From TMP-7 sp038212445 (GTDB taxonomy: Bacteria; Acidobacteriota; Terriglobia; Bryobacterales; Bryobacteraceae), in assembly GCA_038212445.1 (NCBI GenBank), contig JBBQUM010000005.1:1-64000 (forward strand): a DNA stretch of 64,000 bases, written 5' to 3'. Of the stretch, positions 57,326 to 64,000 are shown in pieces (position 1 is the first letter of the stretch; each line of letters opens with the position of its first letter). The notes beneath the pieces are model-generated. The model did not search any database and had not been told where the DNA came from. It worked only from the letters and a program-made list of their open reading frames with translations. Made by a program: the position numbers and the translations under genes.

Positions 57326-59788
57326 ATGGAACTCATGACATTCCTGCGCGACCTGAAACTCGCTGTCCGGTCCCTCTCCCGGACCAAAGGGTTAGCCCTG
57401 ACCGTGGTGCTGACCCTGGCGCTCGGCATCGGAGCCAACGCGGCGATCTTCACCCTCGTGCGGGGCGTGCTACTGCGTCCGCTGGTGAACCGCGACGAGG
57501 ACCGCCTGATCTATATACGCCAGACCGCGCTCGGCCAAGGAGCCGGGAATGTGCCGTTCTCCGTCCCCGAGATCATCGACATGCGTGCACGGGTGAAGAC
57601 GCTCAGCGCCATCGGCGAGTTCTCCACCATTGGCTTCACCATGATTGGCCTGGGCGAGCCGCGAGAGGTCAGCGCTGGTGTCGTGGACGGCCGGTACTTC
57701 GAGGTGATGGGGCTTCACCCGGTGATGGGCCGCTTGCTCGACATGCGCGACGACGGTCCCAGTGCGGCCGGCGCGGCGGTGCTCACCTACCGCTTCTGGT
57801 CAGAACAGTTGAAAGCGGATCGCAATGTGCTCGGCAAGAGCGTGCGCCTCGGCACGCGCTCGGCGGTAATCGTCGGTGTCATGGAACCGTCGGTGCCGTA
57901 TCCCGCCGAAACCGAGATTATCGCCAACGTCGTCACCAGTCCGCATCATCTCTCGGCGACGATGGTGACCGGCCGCGTCCATCGCATGACTCAGCTTTTC
58001 GGCCGTCTTGCCCCGGGTGTCACCCTCGATGCCGCTACGGCCGACTTGAAGGTGGCCTACGGGACGATGCTGAAGGACCATCCTGAGGCCTACTCTCCGA
58101 AGGCCAATTTTCAGATCGGCGCCGTGCTGCTGCGTGATCAGATCACATCGCAGGCGAAAACCGTGCTGCTGGTCCTGATGGCGGCATCCATTCTGATCTT
58201 CGTGATTGCCTGTTCGAACGTGGCCAATCTGATTCTGGCGAGGACGGTGCGGCGCGAAAGTGAACTCAGCATCCGCGCAGCGCTCGGCGCAAGCACTGCT
58301 GCACTGCGCAGGACGCTGCTGGCCGAGAGCCTGGTGTTGTGCTCAACCGGGGCGCTGCTCGGCATCCTTATCACGAAACCGATGGTGGCCATCCTCTCCC
58401 GTTATGCTTCGCGATTCTCGGTGCGCGCGCTCGACCTTACGGTGGATTCAAGCATGCTTTGGGTAGGCGCACTGCTGGCGCTGATCGCGGCCGTGACGCT
58501 GGCGTTTGTTCCGCGTCTGCCCAACGCCGACACGTCGAACGGAAGCAACCTGGCCAACAGCAATCTGAGAATCACCGGCAGCACCAAGCGGCGACTGCGT
58601 GCGTTCGCGGTGATTCAGATCGCGGCGTCGTTTGTCCTGCTCGCCGGCGCGACGATGCTCATCAAGACACTTATCTCCCTGCAGTCCCAGAAGACCGGCT
58701 TTGACACTCACCGAGTGCTCACGGTCAACGTGCCGGTGATGGCCTACGGAAAGACGCCTGAACAGATCACCCAGTTCTACCAGGAGACGATTCGTCGCGT
58801 GACGTCGCTGCCCGGAGTGGACGGGGTCGCGGTCGGGAGCTTCATGCCGTGGCGGGACGGCGGCAAATTCGGGCCGGGATTCGAGTTCACGGCGGACGGC
58901 CATGTGAAAGCGGCGGGCGAAGAGGATCCGCGAGCCCGCTTCCGTACTGTGTCGCCAGGATACTTTGCGTCACTCGGAGTTCCGATCATCGCCGGGCGCG
59001 ACTTCAACGATGCCGACCGCAAAGGCGGCGAGCGCGTAGTAATTGTGAGCCAGAGCCTCGCTCAGCGCATGTTCCCGAATCAGGACGCCGTGAATCATCA
59101 CATGCGATGGACAGACCCAGTGGCGAAATTCGTCGAGATTAGCGAGGAGCGAAGGCGCATCATCGGCGTCACTGCCGATGTCGACGACGAGAACGTGGTA
59201 CCTGGTCCGGCGATGGCCGTCTACCATCCCTTCTCTCAGGAAGAACTATGGGCAGGCAACCTGTTCGTCCACGTACACAATAATCCTTACGGACTGGTGT
59301 CGCCCATCACCAAGATCATTCGCGAAATGTCCGTGGAACAGCCCGTGGATCGTGCCGCGACCCTTGAGGACGTACGCGCCGAAGTGCTGACGCCTGATCG
59401 TTTGAACACGCTGGTCTTTGGCGGTTTCGCCGCCGTGGCACTCGCCATCGCGGTAGTTGGCGTGGCCGGCGTGCTGGCGTTCTCAGTAAGCGGACGCACC
59501 CGAGAATTCGGCATCCGGCTCGCAGTCGGCTCACAGCCGCGGCATCTCATGTTCGATGTCATTGGACAAGGCGCGTTGATGGCTGCGATGGGTGTGGCGG
59601 CTGGAGTACTTGGCGGATTCGCGCTCGCGACGCTGGCAGGCAGCTACTTTACCGAGATGAAGACACCCGGCGTAGCGCCCGTGATCGGCTCAGCCGCAGT
59701 ACTGTTAGCCGCCGCCGTGATTGCATCGATGATCCCGGCAGCGAGAGCAGCCCGTGTGGATGTCATGCAGGCTCTGCGGGGCGACTAA
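57326..59788 (+). CDS. MacB-like ABC permease, acidobacterial duplicated orphan type
   Basis: This is a second member of the family seen at 3976-6408. It starts MELMTFLRDLKLAVRSLSRTKG, then has a first helix (LALTVVLTLALGIGANAAIFTL), a large periplasmic domain, three helices near the middle (VLLVLMAASILIFVIACSNV), another periplasmic domain and three C-terminal helices. It ends in PAARAARVDVMQALRGD. No ATP-binding subunit is adjacent. ATG 57335 is an alternative start. The role in export or signalling is unknown. Confidence 0.88.
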   Translation: MELMTFLRDLKLAVRSLSRTKGLALTVVLTLALGIGANAAIFTLVRGVLLRPLVNRDEDRLIYIRQTALGQGAGNVPFSVPEIIDMRARVKTLSAIGEFSTIGFTMIGLGEPREVSAGVVDGRYFEVMGLHPVMGRLLDMRDDGPSAAGAAVLTYRFWSEQLKADRNVLGKSVRLGTRSAVIVGVMEPSVPYPAETEIIANVVTSPHHLSATMVTGRVHRMTQLFGRLAPGVTLDAATADLKVAYGTMLKDHPEAYSPKANFQIGAVLLRDQITSQAKTVLLVLMAASILIFVIACSNVANLILARTVRRESELSIRAALGASTAALRRTLLAESLVLCSTGALLGILITKPMVAILSRYASRFSVRALDLTVDSSMLWVGALLALIAAVTLAFVPRLPNADTSNGSNLANSNLRITGSTKRRLRAFAVIQIAASFVLLAGATMLIKTLISLQSQKTGFDTHRVLTVNVPVMAYGKTPEQITQFYQETIRRVTSLPGVDGVAVGSFMPWRDGGKFGPGFEFTADGHVKAAGEEDPRARFRTVSPGYFASLGVPIIAGRDFNDADRKGGERVVIVSQSLAQRMFPNQDAVNHHMRWTDPVAKFVEISEERRRIIGVTADVDDENVVPGPAMAVYHPFSQEELWAGNLFVHVHNNPYGLVSPITKIIREMSVEQPVDRAATLEDVRAEVLTPDRLNTLVFGGFAAVALAIAVVGVAGVLAFSVSGRTREFGIRLAVGSQPRHLMFDVIGQGALMAAMGVAAGVLGGFALATLAGSYFTEMKTPGVAPVIGSAAVLLAAAVIASMIPAARAARVDVMQALRGD

Positions 59789-59792
59789 TAGC

Positions 59793-59824
59793 ATCGTGTA
59801 CCCGGGTTCACTACCGGGCACGAT
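59793..59824. terminator. Hairpin between convergent genes
   Basis: ATCGTG-TA-CCCGG-GTTCACTA-CCGGG-CACGAT folds into a 5-bp plus 6-bp stem with a small bulge, between the permease stop (59788) and the convergent gene's stop (59861). There is no T-run, so it is a weaker, perhaps two-way, terminator. Confidence 0.5.
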
Positions 59825-59860
59825 TCTGCAAACTCACTCAACTCTCGACGTGTTCGCCGT

Positions 59861-61645
59861 CTAATGAATACCGGACTCGCTGAAGATGCTGGTGCGTGGC
59901 AGCAGATTCGGAATATCGAGAATGATCCCCAGATAGCCCGCTGCATTTGAGAGGGATGTGGTCCCGCCTCCGCCCAGGAACGCATACGCGTGGAGATAGG
60001 GGAACGAGCATCGGGCGATCACGTAGCCCTCGAATCCCGGGGTCGCAGCGATTCCAAAGTTCCCGCCACCCGAGAGCGTCCACACCAATTGCTCTCCCGC
60101 GGGCACGCTCTGGGTCACCTGCGGCGGCGGTGCATTGGTCCCGTAGTAGTAGATAGTGCAGTTGCCTGGGAGCTGTGAATTGATGAATGGATCGGCGGTT
60201 GTGTTCGAGATTACGATTCCGGAATCGAAACCGGTACGATTACTGACATATGGGAACAGAACGTTGTAATTGCAGCGCCCGGTGGTGAACGCACTTCGCG
60301 TGATGGAGCTGGCAAACCGGGGGATCGGCGCCGAACTGCTCGCCGCACTCACCTGGCTCAAAGGCGCAAAACTGCCGTCGACGGTGGCTGTGCCTACGGT
60401 GGCGAGCGCTGAGTAAGAGACGTATACGTTGAAGTCGAAGGTCTCGAGTGCCTGCGGGTCTGACTTGAGCACTTCCCAAACCGCGGTTGCCGTGCCGTTC
60501 ACGGGCGTGAGCGACCCACGATCCGCTGAGGCAGCGACAAAGGGACCGGCGCCAGTGCTGTCAGTCGCCACCAGACGCGCCCGGCTTGGGTAAACACCGC
60601 GCTCGTAAATCTCCACTGAGACGGTCACTCCCGCCGGGATGTTATTGAAGGTCGCCATCAGGCGGGTGCCTGCATCCGCGAGTCCTGCGCGATTCAGACC
60701 GAAACCTGAAGGAAAGCTCGGATTGTAGAACCCGGACTCGTTAAACGAGATCCCACCCGGCGTATCCTGCTTGGCCGGAGCCGGAGAAGAATCCTGATCG
60801 TAGTTGGTACCGGGCGCCGGGGTACCGCGCGGAGCGAATGCACTCGGGAACTTCTCCTCAAAGCGCAGGACCATCTGGCTGAACGACGTACACGGATTCA
60901 GCCGCACGCCCACCTGTCCGGTGACCTCACTCAGCAAGCCGAAGCTGTCCGAAGACAGAACGTGGAAGTCCATGCCGGGTTGAACAAATGCGACCGTCTG
61001 CTGGGGATTCGACAGTGGCAGGGAGGTGCTGCCTGAGACGGAAACGAACATCACTACTGTGCGCGGCACCAATGTCTGCGTGACGCCGAGTTGGGTCGCG
61101 TTGCCGCGCACGTTCGTAATCCGGATGACGCGGGTGCGTCCTGGACCCGGAGGATCGATCGGTACGCCGAGAAACGTCACCGAATTCGCACCGGTCTGGC
61201 GTCCCTGGTAAACGTTGGCGATGGTGGTGGGAACGGGCGCGGCGTAATTGATCCCGGCGCCTCCAACTCCAGTAGCCGGGCAAGGCCCTGGCGAACAGAC
61301 GCGCTGATTGGCTTCTGCGGGATCGTCAATCAACAGCAGCGCTTCACTGAACGGATCGTTCAGCAAGCGGCTCGTAATATTGACATTGAGAAATACCTGA
61401 ATATTTACTTGCGGGATGGTGGAGCCGGGGGCCGAAGGGACACCTCCGGTGCAGTTCAACACCAAGTCGCCTACAAGTTCAGTAATGCCCTCGGCGCGCA
61501 CCAGCGGCGGTACAGCGGCCGTAGCGGTGCATTGAACGGGCGGCTGACCCTGTGCAAAAACAGGAGATAAAGCGGCGAGCAGCAGGCTCGCAACGAGAGC
61601 GCACTTCAGGCTCGCGGTGGAAAAACCATCGACAAAACGAGACAT
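59861..61645 (-). CDS. Large secreted protein of unknown function
   Basis: The 594-residue protein has a signal peptide (KCALVASLLLAALSPVFA) and is otherwise beta-rich with few charged runs and a handful of cysteines. Blocks such as TELVGDLVLNCTGG near the start and YNVLFPYVSNRTGFDSGIVISN plus GYVIARCSFPYLHAYAFL near the end resemble proteins I associate with Bryobacterales genomes, without known function. It may be a surface protein. The gene stands alone; 182 bases upstream to the next gene hold no ORF but include the palindrome TGTCCT-AAC-AGGACA (61753-61767). Confidence 0.75.
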   Translation of the reverse strand: MSRFVDGFSTASLKCALVASLLLAALSPVFAQGQPPVQCTATAAVPPLVRAEGITELVGDLVLNCTGGVPSAPGSTIPQVNIQVFLNVNITSRLLNDPFSEALLLIDDPAEANQRVCSPGPCPATGVGGAGINYAAPVPTTIANVYQGRQTGANSVTFLGVPIDPPGPGRTRVIRITNVRGNATQLGVTQTLVPRTVVMFVSVSGSTSLPLSNPQQTVAFVQPGMDFHVLSSDSFGLLSEVTGQVGVRLNPCTSFSQMVLRFEEKFPSAFAPRGTPAPGTNYDQDSSPAPAKQDTPGGISFNESGFYNPSFPSGFGLNRAGLADAGTRLMATFNNIPAGVTVSVEIYERGVYPSRARLVATDSTGAGPFVAASADRGSLTPVNGTATAVWEVLKSDPQALETFDFNVYVSYSALATVGTATVDGSFAPLSQVSAASSSAPIPRFASSITRSAFTTGRCNYNVLFPYVSNRTGFDSGIVISNTTADPFINSQLPGNCTIYYYGTNAPPPQVTQSVPAGEQLVWTLSGGGNFGIAATPGFEGYVIARCSFPYLHAYAFLGGGGTTSLSNAAGYLGIILDIPNLLPRTSIFSESGIH

Positions 61646-61827
61646 GAAAGAAACCGGAATCCTTCTTCGGCCTTGTAGTGCGCCGAATGAATACTAACTT
61701 CTATGTGGTGCTTTGGGTTTGCGGCCTAGCAGTCCGGGGCCACAGTGGGCGATGTCCTAACAGGACAGTACCTGAACTCTGTATTCTACACAGTCTGGCG
61801 ACAATGTTTCCACTGAGGGGCGGACGC

Positions 61828-62145
61828 TCAGAGGTGGAACACTTCCTCGATGGGCCGCATTTGCTCGTCGGCGAACTTGCCGCCGGCGTCCACGAAGAAC
61901 CCTGCCATCTCGGTTTGCCAGCGCGCATTGATCTCCGCGGCGGCCATCCCGGCTAGTGCCTTCTCGAAGTCCGGCGTCTCCAGATAGCCGATCAGCAATC
62001 CGTCTTCACGCAGGAAAAGGCTGTAATTGTGCCAGCCGGTTTGACGCAGGGCGGCCAGCATTTCGGGCCAGACATGCTTATGGCGTTCCTTATACTCCGG
62101 CAGCCGTTCCGGCCTTACCTGCAGCGTGAAGCAGACTCTCGTCAT
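61828..62145 (-). CDS. rhaM: L-rhamnose mutarotase
   Basis: The 105-residue protein interconverts alpha and beta anomers of L-rhamnose. Typical features are CFTLQVRPERLPEYKERHKHVWPEML (including the conserved His and Trp-Pro) and NYSLFLREDGLLIGYLE. The length equals the family norm. The start overlaps the stop of the aminoacylase-like gene by four bases. No rhamnose isomerase or kinase lies in the window, so it may serve another sugar. Confidence 0.9.
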   Translation of the reverse strand: MTRVCFTLQVRPERLPEYKERHKHVWPEMLAALRQTGWHNYSLFLREDGLLIGYLETPDFEKALAGMAAAEINARWQTEMAGFFVDAGGKFADEQMRPIEEVFHL

Positions 62146-63719
62146 CGGCGAATCACCTGTCCTGGTGTGGCTCCCGTATGCTTGCCGTGATCGATCACCA
62201 ACTGCCCGTTTACGAGGACGTAGTCGATACCGTCCGGCGGCAGCGCGGGTTGCTCATAGGTGGAGCGGTCCTGGATTTTGTCGTAGTCGAACACCACGAC
62301 GTCGGCCCACAGGCCTTCCTTGATCATGCCGCGCTCGGGGATTCGAAGGCGGGTGGCGGGCCACGATGTCATTTTGCGCACCGCATCCTCGAGCGTCAGC
62401 ACTTTGCGCTCGCGGACATATTTCGCGATGAGGCGCGGGAAATTGCCAAATGCGCGGGGGTGCGGATTGCCGGTGGCGTCGTAGCCGAGCGACGGATTCA
62501 CCGTGCCGGCGTCGCTGCCGATAGCGGTCCACGGAAAGCGGAGCGCGGTTTCGATGTCGGGCTCACACATCATATGGTAGATCGCCATCACACGACCGCT
62601 TCCCTGCGCCACGATGTCCCAGGCCGCGTCCGCCGGATCCTTCCCGGTCAACGCCGCGATCTCGGTGATCGACTTGCCGTTGAACTGCGCGTTTGCCTTA
62701 TTCTGAGCGTTCGCCAGCACCACGCCGTCCCAACCGCCCGCTGCCTCGATGATATTCCACCATCCCTTCGATCCTGTCTTCAACTCGCCCTTCAGCCTGG
62801 CGCGAATCTCCGGATCGGCAAGCCGTTTCAACAGCGCATCCTTACCTCCGTCAAACGCCCACGATGGAATGGTGGCCTCAAGACCGGTGCCACCGGCGGT
62901 GTACAAGTAAAGGTCGGCCGCGACATCCACACCGCGCCCTCGCGCTGCCTCGATGTGACGCCCAGCCTCCTGCATCAAAGTGCCGCAGCCGGCCTTGTAG
63001 CCGACTTTCAGGTGAAAAATCTCCACCGGCAGTCCAGCCTTCTCGCCGATGCTGATGGCCTCGTCGATGGACTGCACCACCTCGGCGCCCTCACCGCGGA
63101 TGTGGCTCGCGTAGACGCCGCCGTAACGCGCAGCAACCTTGGCGACTTCGATCAACTCGCTGGTGGATGCGTAGCTGGACGGCGGATAAATCAGCGCAGT
63201 GGTCATGCCCAGCGCACCGTTCTTCATGGCGGTCTCCATGATCGCTTGCATCCGAATCAGCTCTTCGGCATTCGGCGCACGATCCACAAAGCCAAGCACG
63301 GCAGTCCGCGCCTGCGCCTCACTAAAGTACGTTCCGAAGTTAATGCTAATGCGGCCCTGGAGACTTTGGAAATATTCGGGGATTTTCTCGGCGGGAACAG
63401 GAGTACCGCCTTCGCCGCCGATCGCCGTCGTGACGCCTTCGCGCAGTTTGTTCTCCGCCAATCCGTACTTCGCGAGCGTGCTGCCCGACTGATCCATCGA
63501 ATCGATCCAACCGGGTGTGACATAGAGGCCGGTCGCATCGATCGTCCGGGTGGCAGTTCCGTCCACCTTGCCTACCTTCACAAAACGGCCGCCGCGAATC
63601 GCAACGTCGGCGGAGATCCAGGGATTGCCCGATCCGTCGAGTACGCGACCGTTGCGAATGACAATGTCATAGTCAGCCGCACAGGCGGTGACTGCAATCA
63701 GGCAAATGAACAGCCTCAT
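62142..63719 (-). CDS. Secreted D-aminoacylase-like amidohydrolase
   Basis: The 525-residue protein has a signal peptide (LFICLIAVTACA), then YDIVIRNGRVLDGSGNPW and VTPGWIDSMDQSGS. D-aminoacylases of this family normally read GFIDxHTHxD at this point; here the two His are absent. Later family parts are present: GVTTAIGGEGG, EIFHLKVGYKAGCG, AIGSDAGTVNP and GMIKEGLWADVVVFD. This may be a metal-poor or altered active-site branch. Substrate unknown. It is flanked by a CocE-type hydrolase and rhaM with four-base overlaps on both sides. Confidence 0.85.
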   Translation of the reverse strand: MRLFICLIAVTACAADYDIVIRNGRVLDGSGNPWISADVAIRGGRFVKVGKVDGTATRTIDATGLYVTPGWIDSMDQSGSTLAKYGLAENKLREGVTTAIGGEGGTPVPAEKIPEYFQSLQGRISINFGTYFSEAQARTAVLGFVDRAPNAEELIRMQAIMETAMKNGALGMTTALIYPPSSYASTSELIEVAKVAARYGGVYASHIRGEGAEVVQSIDEAISIGEKAGLPVEIFHLKVGYKAGCGTLMQEAGRHIEAARGRGVDVAADLYLYTAGGTGLEATIPSWAFDGGKDALLKRLADPEIRARLKGELKTGSKGWWNIIEAAGGWDGVVLANAQNKANAQFNGKSITEIAALTGKDPADAAWDIVAQGSGRVMAIYHMMCEPDIETALRFPWTAIGSDAGTVNPSLGYDATGNPHPRAFGNFPRLIAKYVRERKVLTLEDAVRKMTSWPATRLRIPERGMIKEGLWADVVVFDYDKIQDRSTYEQPALPPDGIDYVLVNGQLVIDHGKHTGATPGQVIRR

Positions 63720-64000
63720 TGCGCCGCCTCAATCGGGAGCAGGATATGGGACCCGCGGTAGATGCGATGCGTTGCCTTCACAAAGTCCTCGGGCTTGGCC
63801 TCAAAAATGTTCGGGACGAACCTCTGCGGATTACGGTCAATTAATGGGAACCACGTGCTCTGCAGTTGGACCATGATGCGATGGCCCTTTAGAAACGCGT
63901 GGCTGTGCGTGAGCAAATCGAGCGAAAACGGAGTCGCTTCGCCGGGCTTCATCGGCTCGGGTTTCTCGAAGCCATTTCGGAATCGGCCTCGCAACACATC
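63716..64000 (-). CDS. CocE/NonD-type hydrolase, C-terminal end, cut by window edge
   Basis: The open frame enters from the right edge and ends at 63716. It contains VLRGRFRNGFEKPEPMKPGE, HAFLKGHRIMVQL and STWFPLIDRNPQRF, the C-terminal beta-sandwich of X-Pro dipeptidyl-peptidase/CocE family serine hydrolases. The catalytic domain would lie beyond the window. Its stop overlaps the start of the D-aminoacylase-like gene, so it heads or precedes a three-gene operon. Confidence 0.88.
   Translation of the reverse strand, partial: DVLRGRFRNGFEKPEPMKPGEATPFSLDLLTHSHAFLKGHRIMVQLQSTWFPLIDRNPQRFVPNIFEAKPEDFVKATHRIYRGSHILLPIEAAQ

Noticed and set aside
62178..63761. Plus-strand open frame of 527 codons
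   Set aside because: It is antisense to the D-aminoacylase-like gene. High GC leaves long antisense frames, and no family-like motif is present.

Overview
The window reads as chromosomal DNA of an Acidobacteriota member, most likely of the Solibacter/Bryobacter group (Bryobacterales). This is inferred from gene content: high GC, two MacB-like permeases of the acidobacterial orphan type with no ATPase beside them, three PQQ-type beta-propeller proteins, a TIGR03067 protein, a DUF1080 protein, a Ser/Thr kinase with TPR repeats, a carboxypeptidase-regulatory-domain TonB receptor and many small secreted proteins. No ribosomal operon, phage region or CRISPR array is present. One tRNA (Pro, CGG) was found.

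Layout. Positions 1-2560 hold two different group II introns head to tail on the minus strand. The right one (A) has a broken reverse transcriptase; the left one (B) runs off the edge. Just right of them is a 3' scrap of a DUF4082 gene whose tail and 3' flank match the intact gene ending at 56360. Next come dctA, an orphan permease and a response regulator (2738-6946), then pgm and a membrane protein joining a propeller to a SIR2 domain (7484-11771). A divergent PQQ-propeller/ankyrin cluster and a TonB-like protein follow (11785-18588). After a hairpin-rich intergenic stretch ending in a strong terminator come a Cys/Met PLP enzyme, mutS and anmK, and a TIGR03067 gene behind a BlaI-like operator (18911-24731). 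Positions 24721-34855 carry amino-acid enzymes, a phosphatase, an NHL-repeat protein, small envelope proteins and the kinase.

After tRNA-Pro there is a decayed ISL3-family transposase. The right half (35884-64000) is a catabolic and envelope region: acetylxylan esterase, msrB, a broken epimerase, a PEP-mutase-type lyase, GH127, alpha/beta hydrolases, a TonB receptor, an oligopeptide transporter coupled to a putative peptidase, DUF1080, a CaiB-type CoA transferase, a YefM/YoeB-type toxin-antitoxin pair, a type B carboxylesterase, a CAP-domain protein, a YdjC deacetylase, a second orphan permease, and a minus-strand operon of CocE-type hydrolase, D-aminoacylase-like amidohydrolase and rhamnose mutarotase.

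Most functional links come from four-base overlaps (ATGA or TTGA): permease-dctA, the PQQ pairs, mutS-anmK, response regulator-hydrolase, OPT-peptidase and CocE-aminoacylase-rhaM. The least ordinary gene is the membrane propeller-SIR2 fusion at 9711-11771.
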